Source: Candidatus Hinthialibacter antarcticus | GTDB lineage: Bacteria > Hinthialibacterota > Hinthialibacteria > Hinthialibacterales > Hinthialibacteraceae | NCBI GenBank assembly: GCA_030765645.1 | Contig: JAVCCE010000066.1 | Coordinates: forward strand, 1-64,000 | DNA length: 64,000 nucleotides | Reading direction: 5' to 3' | Shown: positions 42,440 to 52,124 of the stretch, one piece after another | Layout of the letters: each line of letters starts with the position of its first letter | Position numbering within the stretch: the stretch's first letter is position 1 | The notes under the pieces: generated by a model | The model's input: only the letters and a program-made list of their open reading frames with translations | The model's database searches: none | Told to the model about the DNA's origin: nothing | Program-made: the position numbers and the translations under genes

Positions 42440-44029
42440 ATGGGGGCGATGATGAATAAACTCATATATTTATGCTTGTTTCTTATTGTTTTCACCAATC
42501 ACTCACAATCGGAAAATTCATTTATTGAGGCGCAAAATAATGGCTGGAAAGCACAAAAAGCCTTCCAACACTGCTACCTCTATCTGAACGGCTGGCTGGG
42601 ACACCGCGACCCGGTTTCGGGCTTGATCCCCCGGAACTTAACCCGATCACATTTTTGGAACGCGCAAGATTCCGCTGCGGACAATTATCCGTTTATGGTA
42701 TTAACCGCCTCAATGCTCGACCATGACCGCTTTGAAGGCGTTTTGCTCGATATGTTGCACACGGAGATTCTATTAACCAACCGTCTTGATAATCTGCCCG
42801 ACGATTTTGATTTTTCTACGCAGACGTTCCGAAAGAGCAAGCCGGATTTGCGGAGCCTCATCTTTGGCGGCTCGGAGTACGTGAAAGACGGGCTCATTCC
42901 ATTGACCGAATGGCTCGGGCCGAGCGAGTGGGCCGACCGCATGATCGGCATTCAAGAATCCATCTGGAAATACGCCTCTATCCAAACCCGGTATGGGACA
43001 ATCCCATCCGAAGATTTCGAGATCAATGGAGAACAGCTCCAAGTGCTTTGCCGTTTGTATTGGATGACGGGAGACCAGCGCTACCAGGAATGGGCATTCC
43101 GCATCGCCGATTATTACCTGCTGGGAAAATCACCGATAGACGGCGTTCGCCTGAGCCTAGACGATCATGGTTGCGAAATCATCAGTGGGTTGGCGGGCGC
43201 CTATTACCTTTCCGCAAAGACTGACCCGGCGCGGCGTGAACGCTATCAACCCGCAATGAAGCAGATGATAGACCGTATTCTAGACATCGCGACCAACGAC
43301 GATGGCTTGTTCTATATGACCGTGAATCCCCAATCGGGCAAAGTGCTCAACGATGAATTAACCGACAACTGGGGCTATGACTACAACGCCGTATTAAATG
43401 TGGGAACCCTGGACGATAACGCTGACTATATTGACGCGGTCAAACATGTCCTTGAGCGCATCGAAGGCTATGTTCATTACCCGTGGGAAAACGGCGGCGC
43501 TGACGGCTACGCGGATTCCATCGAAGGCGGCCTTAATCTGTTAAACCGACTTCCCAATGAAAAAGGCTTTCAATGGGTGGATGATAGCATGGAAATCCTC
43601 ATGGCCAAACAACGGCCTGACGGCGTGATTGAAGGGTGGCATGGCGACGGCAACTTTACCCGTACCACCTTGATGTATGCGCTTTGGAAAACGCAGGGCG
43701 TTCGATTGGAGCCCTGGCGAGCCGACTTGGCGTTTGGCGCCGTAGAAAAGAATGGCGTGTTATATATTGCCATCCAAAGCGATTGGCCTTGGCGCGGCAA
43801 AATCCTGTTTGACCGCCCTCGTCATCGCGATTATTTCAATTTGCCAAGCGATTATCCGCGAATTAACCAGTTCCCTGAATGGTACACGGTTGACGAAAAA
43901 TCAGACTATGCGATGAAGTTGAATCACTCAAATGCGGTCAATCTGTCGGGCGAAAATCTCCTTCAGGGAACGCGCATCGAAACGGATGGCGCGACGCCGC
44001 TATTCATCCAAATAGACAAGATTAAGTAA
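42440..44029 (+). CDS. Secreted alpha/alpha-barrel (six-hairpin glycosidase-like) protein
   Basis: This protein of up to 529 residues has a Sec signal (MNKLIYLCLFLIVFTNHSQS). It has repeated helix-hairpin features typical of (alpha/alpha)6 barrels: LYLNGWLGHRDP, QVLCRLYWMTGDQRYQEWAFRIADYYL in pieces, GYDYNAVLNVG and GYADSIEGGLNLLNR. Aromatic and acidic residues in these loops suggest a glycan-binding cleft. I cannot name a specific glycoside hydrolase family or catalytic pair. The true start may be ATG at 42449 or 42452, which gives a tidier signal. It stands alone. Confidence 0.75.
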   Translation: MGAMMNKLIYLCLFLIVFTNHSQSENSFIEAQNNGWKAQKAFQHCYLYLNGWLGHRDPVSGLIPRNLTRSHFWNAQDSAADNYPFMVLTASMLDHDRFEGVLLDMLHTEILLTNRLDNLPDDFDFSTQTFRKSKPDLRSLIFGGSEYVKDGLIPLTEWLGPSEWADRMIGIQESIWKYASIQTRYGTIPSEDFEINGEQLQVLCRLYWMTGDQRYQEWAFRIADYYLLGKSPIDGVRLSLDDHGCEIISGLAGAYYLSAKTDPARRERYQPAMKQMIDRILDIATNDDGLFYMTVNPQSGKVLNDELTDNWGYDYNAVLNVGTLDDNADYIDAVKHVLERIEGYVHYPWENGGADGYADSIEGGLNLLNRLPNEKGFQWVDDSMEILMAKQRPDGVIEGWHGDGNFTRTTLMYALWKTQGVRLEPWRADLAFGAVEKNGVLYIAIQSDWPWRGKILFDRPRHRDYFNLPSDYPRINQFPEWYTVDEKSDYAMKLNHSNAVNLSGENLLQGTRIETDGATPLFIQIDKIK

Positions 44030-44122
44030 TACGTCAAATAACGTAACGCATATATATAAATTTAGGGCGGTTATGTAATAATAAAAACAAATTTAGCCGT
44101 AGTCTATTTGTTAACGATTCGT

Positions 44123-44128
44123 TATAAT
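44123..44128 (+). promoter_or_regulatory. Possible -10 element for the lipoprotein/secretin operon
   Basis: A perfect TATAAT lies about 83 bases before the GTG at 44211. No convincing -35 is present at 16-18 bases. Confidence 0.3.
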
Positions 44129-44210
44129 AGGTGTAATTCGTATCGCGCAATTAACAGGATTGCGCACAATTTACTCCCGATTATGGGTTTACTGGGGCGT
44201 ATACAAAACT

Positions 44211-45167
44211 GTGAACAAAAACTTCTTGCGAATTTTTTTGCTCCCTGGAATCATTTTCCTTATGCCGGTTCTATTGATTGGCTGCGTAACAACTGATGGA
44301 AAACTTAACGATCAATCCTTTGAATCGCAATTAGACCAAGCCGACAAATACTATGAACGCGGTAATTATCAACGCGCACAATTGCTATATAGCGGTTATG
44401 TCTATTCCTCGTTTTCCAATCAAGAGCGGATCGACTACGCGCTGTATCAGTTGGGGCTATGCCATTATTTGATGGGAGAATACCGTGACGCCTTTCTGAC
44501 GTTGAACGAAGTTGTCACTAAATATCCCAATTTTGATAACGCGCCTCAAGCCAAGCTGGTCATCGCCAAATGTCAGGTGCGCTTACAGAGCGAAAAAGAA
44601 ACCATCACCGAACGCGCTGAAACGATCCACCAAAAGATGGCGCAATATCAAAAATTCATCGAAGAAAGTCCGACCAATGCGGAATATCAATTCAAACTCG
44701 GCGACTTATACTGGCAATCGGGCCAATTCAGTGAAGCGGTCAGCGCCTACCAACGCGCCGCTGAGTTAGACCCCGACTATTTGCGCTCCAATGAAATTCG
44801 CCAGCGCGTCCGTATCACTCAAGACGGGCGCTATGTGCTCAGAGACCCCATGCTCGATATTCAACAAGACCAGGTCATGCGGGTGGATGCGCGACTCGAT
44901 CGCATCTACCGCGACAACTGGCTAGGAGAATATCAGGCGGTGCGCATCAGCGGCTTTGTCCAAAACGAAGGCCTACGCGATGTCAGCGATGCGCAAGTTG
45001 AAGTCTCGGTTTATGATTTTTACGATACCGTTCAAGGGACCAAGGTCGTCCATCTTGGGTTTGTTCCCGCTGGTGGAAAACGCGCCTTCACGGCGCTGTT
45101 TGATGAATTTTCAGGCGAATCAATCGATATCAAAAAATATACAACACAGGTTTTTTATAGCGAATGA
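44211..45167 (+). CDS. TPR lipoprotein, first gene of a double-secretin operon
   Basis: This lipoprotein of about 318 residues has a hydrophobic leader and lipobox LIGC, so Cys25 is probably lipidated. TPR-like helices follow (ADKYYERGNYQRAQLLYSGY, YALYQLGLCHYLMGEYRDAF, FKLGDLYWQSGQFSEAVSAY). A C-terminal beta domain (about 225-318; VRISGFVQNEGLRDVSDAQV and FVPAGGKRAFTALF, FxLYD-like) completes it. The GTG at 44211 fits the signal length best. A TTG at 44160 extends it and cannot be excluded. Its stop overlaps the next start (ATGA). TPR lipoproteins act as pilotins for secretins, a plausible but unproven role. Confidence 0.8.
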   Translation: MNKNFLRIFLLPGIIFLMPVLLIGCVTTDGKLNDQSFESQLDQADKYYERGNYQRAQLLYSGYVYSSFSNQERIDYALYQLGLCHYLMGEYRDAFLTLNEVVTKYPNFDNAPQAKLVIAKCQVRLQSEKETITERAETIHQKMAQYQKFIEESPTNAEYQFKLGDLYWQSGQFSEAVSAYQRAAELDPDYLRSNEIRQRVRITQDGRYVLRDPMLDIQQDQVMRVDARLDRIYRDNWLGEYQAVRISGFVQNEGLRDVSDAQVEVSVYDFYDTVQGTKVVHLGFVPAGGKRAFTALFDEFSGESIDIKKYTTQVFYSE

Positions 45168-46246
45168 AACGACCTCTCGTCTTAACCTCTCGTTTTTTCA
45201 ACCTCCTTATCGCGATTGCGATAGCGTTTGGTATTTGGGTGTCTCCGTTCGCCCATGCCCAAGATGCGCCGAATGCGCCAAATTTAGGTGAAGTCGTCAA
45301 GTCGATTGAAACTGGCGCGAAACCGTTGCAAGTGTTTTTAGAAGTCAATATTTTTGAAGTCCTGCTCAATGATTCAACCGATATCGGATTCGTCTATGAT
45401 TTGTTAGGTGAAGTTGGCGACTTTCGCGGCACCAATTTGGCGGGCGACTCTGTCACCGAAAGCGACTTAAGCGTATTACCAACACAAAACCGCAATCTCT
45501 TGCTCCCCAGCGGCGCCAACGTGGTCGGACGTATTTTTGAAGGCGACGATGGAGAAGTGCTCGCCACCATCCAGGCGCTATCGGAAGACCAACTGGTGCG
45601 GGTGCACGCCAACCCGATCTTATTGACGCTATCAGGGTACACGGCCAAACTGCAAGCGGGCGACGACATCCCCTTCTTGAACCGCATTAACCTCGGCGAC
45701 GCCATTACCGTCGAGACGCAATTCAAGGAAACCGGGGTTACATTACAAATTACGCCGTGGGTCGTCTTCTCTGAAATTGACATCGAAAAAAAAGACCCGT
45801 TCATCTACCTCAACATTGATGCGTCACTAAACTCCGTCACCCGCTTTCGTGAAGAGGAAGGTTTTTTGCAGCCGATTACCGACACCCGGCAATATAAATC
45901 TTCCTTATGGCTCAAGAGCGACGAGCGCGTTTTGATCGGCAGCGTGTTTAAAGATTCCAAATTTGACAGCATTCGCGGCATCCCTCTCTTGATGGATATC
46001 CCCATACTGGGTCGTTTTTTCCGGGGCACCTCTAAAAATAGCAGTATCTCACAATTATTTATTATGATTCGTCCCGGCGTTTTCGACGTATGGGCGGACG
46101 ATTCGTCATTGATGCCGCTCGAACAGCAATCAAAAATGATTCGTGAATTTTTGAAATCCAAAACCTTAGACATCGACCAGCGTCCAGACCCAATCGGTGA
46201 TTTGCGCGACCTGTTCTTAGACGACGCCGCGCCGGAGCAAAATTAA
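45164..46246 (+). CDS. Short secretin-domain protein A (GspD/PilQ C-domain)
   Basis: This 360-residue protein has a Sec signal (MKRPLVLTS...FAHAQ). A short N3-like region (about 50-150, LQVFLEVNIFEVLLND) precedes the secretin core (about 150-320). The core shows VRVHANPILLTLSGYTAKL, TGVTLQITPWVVFSE and the late secretin hallmark GIPLLMDIPILGRFFRG, followed by QLFIMIRP. It lacks the N0/N1 docking domains found in full GspD or PilQ (600-900 residues). It is coupled at both ends, ATGA before and TAATG after. It may make an outer-membrane ring alone or with the next protein. Confidence 0.85.
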   Translation: MKRPLVLTSRFFNLLIAIAIAFGIWVSPFAHAQDAPNAPNLGEVVKSIETGAKPLQVFLEVNIFEVLLNDSTDIGFVYDLLGEVGDFRGTNLAGDSVTESDLSVLPTQNRNLLLPSGANVVGRIFEGDDGEVLATIQALSEDQLVRVHANPILLTLSGYTAKLQAGDDIPFLNRINLGDAITVETQFKETGVTLQITPWVVFSEIDIEKKDPFIYLNIDASLNSVTRFREEEGFLQPITDTRQYKSSLWLKSDERVLIGSVFKDSKFDSIRGIPLLMDIPILGRFFRGTSKNSSISQLFIMIRPGVFDVWADDSSLMPLEQQSKMIREFLKSKTLDIDQRPDPIGDLRDLFLDDAAPEQN

Positions 46247-47367
46247 TGAACGGCGTCAAACGATATTTCACACTAGCTCTCTCGATTGCCGCATCCTGCT
46301 TGTGCATACAACCCGTCATCGCGCAGCCGCCGGATATTGGCCCCATCATTGAAATTTCGGCGAAAATTTTTGAGTTCCGCTATGATACCGAAACCCAATT
46401 TGGCATTTTCTATCAATTTAATAGCACTGACAGCGCGTTGCAGAATAGCGATGTGTTCTTGCATGGCACCGAGAGTTTACTGACCGATGCTCCGATTCCC
46501 GCGTTAGATGTAAGCGGCAGTTTTGCGGATTTGAGTTATGGATCAATCGACTTCAATGTAAAGGCTGCTTTAGACGAAGGCTGGGGAACCGTAATCAGCA
46601 ACCCGACCTTGATAACCGCGAACGGCAAGCCCGCCTCGATTCAAAGCGGCGAGCAGATTCCCTATACGACAGTCAAATTCACCGGTTCGAAGTCAAAACT
46701 GACGCTGCAAGAAAAACCGACCGGTATCAAATTGGTGGTTACGCCTTATATTTTGCCGGGCGATACAACCAATAATATTTTGATGAATTTAGAAATCGAA
46801 TCCAATGATGTTGTTCGCTTTGAGGTGTTCGACCGTGGAGAAGGCGAACGCTTTGAACTGCCTGTCGTATCGCGGCGCAACGTCCAAACCGCCGTTATTA
46901 TTCCCTCGGGTCAGCGGTTATACATCGGCGGTTTGTATTCGCGCAATACGGGCGACATTACCCGCAAAATTCCTATTGTCGGCGACCTTCCCGTGATTGG
47001 CTTCTTTTTGCGGGGTTTTAATAAAAAACGCGGCACGGCTGAAACCATGTTCCAAATCACGCCCACCATTCGCAAACCCGGCTTAGGCATCCAAACTCAC
47101 CTGTCCGGCTTCGATCAAGTTTTAGGGCCGGATGACACCTTGCAAGCCATTATCCAGCAGCAAGAAAGCCCCATTTCTCCAATGCCGGAAGAGACAATGG
47201 TGAAACCACAAAACATCGTCCCCGAACTTCCACAAGAGATCATCGAATCGGCGTCGAAATCCAAGCAAGCCAAATTAAACGCCGCAAAACATGGTGAGGT
47301 CAAACCGACGGCGACTCCATTTCGGGCGAATCGTCGTTCTGGCAAGGCGCATCTGAGGCGCCCGTAG
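46246..47367 (+). CDS. Short secretin-domain protein B
   Basis: This 373-residue protein has a Sec signal (MNGVKRYFTLALSIAASCLC). A short N3-like region (about 30-110) precedes the secretin core (about 110-300). The core shows VISNPTLITANGKPASIQSGEQIPYT, split here only for description, then TGIKLVVTPYILPGD and KIPIVGDLPVIGFFLRG with ETMFQITPTI. A proline-rich, basic C-terminal tail of about 75 residues follows. It differs in sequence from protein A, so the two are not a recent duplication. Its start overlaps the previous stop (TAATG). Its last 68 bases overlap the convergent O-antigen ligase gene. Partner pseudopilins exist elsewhere in the window. Confidence 0.85.
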   Translation: MNGVKRYFTLALSIAASCLCIQPVIAQPPDIGPIIEISAKIFEFRYDTETQFGIFYQFNSTDSALQNSDVFLHGTESLLTDAPIPALDVSGSFADLSYGSIDFNVKAALDEGWGTVISNPTLITANGKPASIQSGEQIPYTTVKFTGSKSKLTLQEKPTGIKLVVTPYILPGDTTNNILMNLEIESNDVVRFEVFDRGEGERFELPVVSRRNVQTAVIIPSGQRLYIGGLYSRNTGDITRKIPIVGDLPVIGFFLRGFNKKRGTAETMFQITPTIRKPGLGIQTHLSGFDQVLGPDDTLQAIIQQQESPISPMPEETMVKPQNIVPELPQEIIESASKSKQAKLNAAKHGEVKPTATPFRANRRSGKAHLRRP

Positions 47368-48571
47368 CTTGGATTGAGTGGTTCGATTGCAATAACGCTG
47401 CCATCCATCCCAGAAAACACCATGTGAATAAATGGTCGTGGGTATTGGTGAGCAGAGAACTGGCGCCCAAAGCGATTACGGAACAAAAAATCGCCTGGTT
47501 TGAATTTCTCGTCGGTTGTGAAAACTGGTTGTAGGCGCCAAAAATCAAATGGACAAATATAATGCAGTATCCCAACCCGGCGAAAATCCCGCATTCCGCA
47601 AGTAAGACGAGAATGCCCGAATGCATCCTTGAAACAGTAAACGGTAGATTTCCCGCCCACTGATTTGAATAGGCCTCATATTGGTTTACGCCCACGCCGA
47701 CTATTGGATGTTGAAAGAACAACTCCAGCGCCAAGCGCCAATTGGAAATGCGCTCTTGCATTCTTGGTTGTTCTAGAATTGCCGTGAAACGCTCAAATAG
47801 CGCACCGTCTCCTCCTCGAAATGCAATGATTCCGCCGAAAAGAGCGGCTGGAACAAGCCACAACAAATAGCGCCTGGGAACCAAACCTGTCATAAACATC
47901 GAGACCACAGTCAGAATGAAAATTGAAACTCCCGGTTTTGATCGCGTTCCTATAATGAGAACACATAGGACGACTGCAAGCACATAAAACCATTGCTGGC
48001 GTTTTGGGTCACCTTCAACACGAGCCATTTGCCAAATGATGGGAAGCCACACACATAAAAAGACCGCGTAGTAATTCCAGTCGAGGAATCCCCCAGTCAA
48101 ATGAATGCCTGTTGGGCTTTCTTGATAAAGAACCCGAAGCATTGATAAACCTGCGGACAGTAGAATTGAAGTTGTTGCGGCGAGAATCCATAATTTATTG
48201 CTTTTCAGATCAAGACCGTGTGCAATACAAAAAAACGTAGCGATATAAATAACAAACTTCACCAGGACATTCAAAACGCCCGGCGTAAGAACCACAAAAA
48301 AACTGGACACCATCACGCCGATGCCTAGAAAAACCATTGCTGACTGAATGGCGCCGTCAAAACGTTTTCGGTTAGAGATTGCGCCGATCAATAGCGAGGG
48401 AAAAGCAATAAGCGCCCCAAGATGCGCCGCTGAAATATCGCCTCCAGGAACCGGCAATAGGGTTCCGTCAAGTGTAGATGCAACCAGCAGCAATGCAGCC
48501 GCCATAACAGGGGAGCCAAGCAGACATCCTGCGCTAACTACAGTTAGAACAACAATCATCCATTCAATCAT
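47300..48571 (-). CDS. O-antigen ligase/polymerase-like membrane protein (Wzy_C/WaaL family)
   Basis: This 423-residue protein has about 10-12 membrane helices. The Wzy_C loop region contains ERISNWRLALELFFQHPIVGVGVNQYEAYSNQW, a family hallmark described here in one phrase as the N-W-x-L...GVGxNxY motif. It probably ligates or polymerises surface glycans or pilin glycans in the periplasm. Glycosyltransferases at 11.2-13.4 kb and 34.8 kb may feed the same pathway. The C-terminal tail is hydrophilic and its last 68 bases overlap the convergent secretin gene. Confidence 0.83.
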   Translation of the reverse strand: MIEWMIVVLTVVSAGCLLGSPVMAAALLLVASTLDGTLLPVPGGDISAAHLGALIAFPSLLIGAISNRKRFDGAIQSAMVFLGIGVMVSSFFVVLTPGVLNVLVKFVIYIATFFCIAHGLDLKSNKLWILAATTSILLSAGLSMLRVLYQESPTGIHLTGGFLDWNYYAVFLCVWLPIIWQMARVEGDPKRQQWFYVLAVVLCVLIIGTRSKPGVSIFILTVVSMFMTGLVPRRYLLWLVPAALFGGIIAFRGGDGALFERFTAILEQPRMQERISNWRLALELFFQHPIVGVGVNQYEAYSNQWAGNLPFTVSRMHSGILVLLAECGIFAGLGYCIIFVHLIFGAYNQFSQPTRNSNQAIFCSVIALGASSLLTNTHDHLFTWCFLGWMAALLQSNHSIQATGASDAPCQNDDSPEMESPSV

Positions 48572-48985
48572 CAGCCAATCCCATCAATCATCTACATAAT
48601 CCTATTCTAAAACGGTTGCAATTTATATATTCGTATTGTAATTAGGCTTAATCGACAAAAATCACATTCAGTCCAGATGAAATTTTGGCAATAAATCCAG
48701 GTGTGCCAGATTGTCAACCTGGCACACCTGGAAATGAACAAATTGGTCGAATGGAGCCATTTTGGCGCAATCTTGTGTTTGGCTTTAGATTCTCGCGGCA
48801 ATTGTCCTAACAATACGCTTAAAGCAGCATATTTAATTAATTCATTTAAGACTAATAAAACAAGGATGTTGCATTGCGGGTCTTTCCACTATTTTTTCTG
48901 AAATTTTGTTTGGCGCCATGATTGCAACTGGTTGAGTTCTGTATTTAAATTTTTTCTGATGATCAATTGAAAGGAGTACCAAACA
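48572..48985. other. Gene-free 414-base region before groES
   Basis: This AT-rich gap contains one striking element, the inverted repeat at 48697-48731. A weak promoter-like pair is TTGCAA (48922-48927) and TTAAAT (48945-48950), with 17 bases between. Short open frames here lack ribosome sites and look non-coding. A classical HrcA/CIRCE element was searched for by eye and not found. Confidence 0.6.
48697..48731. promoter_or_regulatory. Perfect 13-9-13 inverted repeat upstream of groES
   Basis: CCAGGTGTGCCAG, a 9-base spacer (ATTGTCAAC) and CTGGCACACCTGG form a perfect palindrome. It lies 254 bases before groES and 126 bases from the divergent O-antigen-ligase-like start. The 9-base spacer is the same as in CIRCE but the arms are unrelated. 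There is no T run, so an operator is more likely than a terminator. Confidence 0.6.
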
Positions 48986-49273
48986 ATGGCCGTTCAACCT
49001 CTCGCAGATCGCGTATTAGTCAAGCGTCTGGAAGAGAAAGAAGAGAAACAAGGGGGAATCATTATTCCGGACACAGCCAAAGAGAAACCGCAAGAAGCCG
49101 AAGTAATCGCGGTGGGTCCGGGGCGTCGAGCCGATAATGGTGACCGTATTGCGTTGGAAGTAAAGAAGGGCGACAAAGTGCTCGTCAGCAAGTATGGCGG
49201 AACCGACGTCAAAATCAGCGGCGGTGAGCATGTCATTCTTCGTGAAGACGACATTCTCGCAATCATTAAATAA
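48986..49273 (+). CDS. groES: Co-chaperonin GroES
   Basis: This 95-residue GroES begins with [27 protein letters not shown]. That motif is given as two joined parts, the conserved L-A-D-R-V start and the mobile loop [14 protein letters not shown]. The C-terminal roof strand is [13 protein letters not shown]. It forms the heptameric cap of GroEL. An AAGGAG site precedes the start. groEL follows 47 bases later, so this is the standard groESL operon. Regulation is likely through the region that holds the 13-9-13 palindrome. Confidence 0.97.
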   Translation: MAVQPLADRVLVKRLEEKEEKQGGIIIPDTAKEKPQEAEVIAVGPGRRADNGDRIALEVKKGDKVLVSKYGGTDVKISGGEHVILREDDILAIIK

Positions 49274-49281
49274 ATTCGTAA

Positions 49282-50958
<1,677 letters not shown>

Positions 50959-51331
50959 TTGCTGAGACAAACTTGTCTCGAACCGCGCAAGCGGTTTTTC
51001 ATAGATACACGGGGCTGGTCATTGCGACCAGCCCCGCTTTTTTATAGAAACAATTTTTATTGTATCGTTTAATGATATCTATGATTACGAATGAGATAAT
51101 GGAGAGAATTGCATCATGGATAAACTCAAAGACACTTCATCAAAACGAAAACTCCGCCCGCTTCGCGCTCAATGTGATAGAAGACGTGTTTGGTTAAGTA
51201 GCAAATAACAATGTATGAGATTGTTATAATTACGGTTTAGACATTTCCTTCCAACAAAAACTATGATAGGGTTTATTTGGATAAAAAATATTTTACATTA
51301 GTTTGACATTCCAGAAGCGGAGAGTATTAAA
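50959..51331. other. 373-base gap between groEL and the AT-rich lipoprotein
   Basis: It contains the groEL terminator (51010-51043). It also has a 30-codon open frame at 51116-51208 (MDKLKDTSSKRKLRPLRAQC...) with a GGAGAG site, which could be a tiny peptide or a relic of a degraded gene. An alternative frame reads NSARFALNVIEDVFG, which looks like part of a larger protein. The rest is AT-rich. No function is assigned. Confidence 0.4.
51010..51043 (+). terminator. groEL terminator
   Basis: A perfect 11-base-pair stem (CGGGGCTGGTC with GACCAGCCCCG) has a 5-base loop. CTTTTTTTA follows, 51 bases after the groEL stop. Confidence 0.95.
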
Positions 51332-52051
51332 ATGAAAGAAAAAATGATAACGGTTTCTATTATACTCATATGCCTAATAAGTTGTAATAATTATCAAAGC
51401 AGCACTACTGAAAAAAAGAAACTTTCTACAAAAATAGAAACTAACGCTTCTATTCAACGTGTATCTATGATCCCGGAAGATGTTAAATACAATATCATCA
51501 GCGAAAATACACTACATAGTATCAAAAGAACTTTAGAAATAAGATTAAACAAAAAAGTCCCAGAAAAAATACTGAAAGAAATAGCTCTTGAACTCAAATA
51601 TTCTGATTTTAATAATTATGAAAGGACATTTATAACATATTACCTTCTCGATATGACTGTTGGTGCTGGTGCATGGGCGACGACTCATTTTAACCCAGAA
51701 TTAGAAGTCAAGATTCTTGGTCTAACAGAGGAGAAAGAAAATAAATTAATTGAAACAAAGTCTAGTAGCAATCGTGATGTAATTGGGATTTGGTTAGACG
51801 AAAGACCTTATGTTAGTAGTAAAATTACTATTTTTCAAGAAAACAGTAAACTTTATATGGAAAATTTGTTCGATGATGGTAGTGCGTATAAAAAAGAAAT
51901 AAAAGAAGTAAATAACAGCAGGGGTAGAAGATTCGAAAAAATTGAAAAATCTGATTTTGGTGACCACTACATCATTAATATAGATGGAAAACTAGAAATG
52001 CGAGACAATGAAGGTTTGGTCACTGCGGCAAAAAAGATAGAGCAGCAATAA
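51332..52051 (+). CDS. AT-rich lipoprotein of unknown function
   Basis: This 239-residue protein has a short leader MKEKMITVSIILICLISC with a lipobox, so it is probably lipidated at Cys18. The remainder is Lys/Glu/Asn-rich with no recognised domain. A beta-rich C-terminal half (about 150-225) contains IWLDERPYVSSKITIFQE. Codon use is strikingly AT-rich (AAA, AAT, ATA) against the balanced composition around it, which suggests recent horizontal gain. It has a GCGGAGAG site. It is isolated between groEL and the NurA-like gene. Confidence 0.72.
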   Translation: MKEKMITVSIILICLISCNNYQSSTTEKKKLSTKIETNASIQRVSMIPEDVKYNIISENTLHSIKRTLEIRLNKKVPEKILKEIALELKYSDFNNYERTFITYYLLDMTVGAGAWATTHFNPELEVKILGLTEEKENKLIETKSSSNRDVIGIWLDERPYVSSKITIFQENSKLYMENLFDDGSAYKKEIKEVNNSRGRRFEKIEKSDFGDHYIINIDGKLEMRDNEGLVTAAKKIEQQ

Positions 52052-52124
52052 AAGCGATAATACCATGCATCGCACCAACGCTTTTCTATTGAATATCCAA
52101 GATGGAATTGTATTTGCGTTCATT

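Noticed and set aside
48701-48901. A 66-codon open frame in the groES upstream region
   Set aside because: It starts inside the 13-9-13 inverted repeat, has no ribosome-binding site and shows no recognisable protein pattern. It looks non-coding.
48572-48985. CIRCE element for HrcA control of groESL
   Set aside because: No TTAGCACTC-N9-GAGTGCTAA or close variant is seen in the region.
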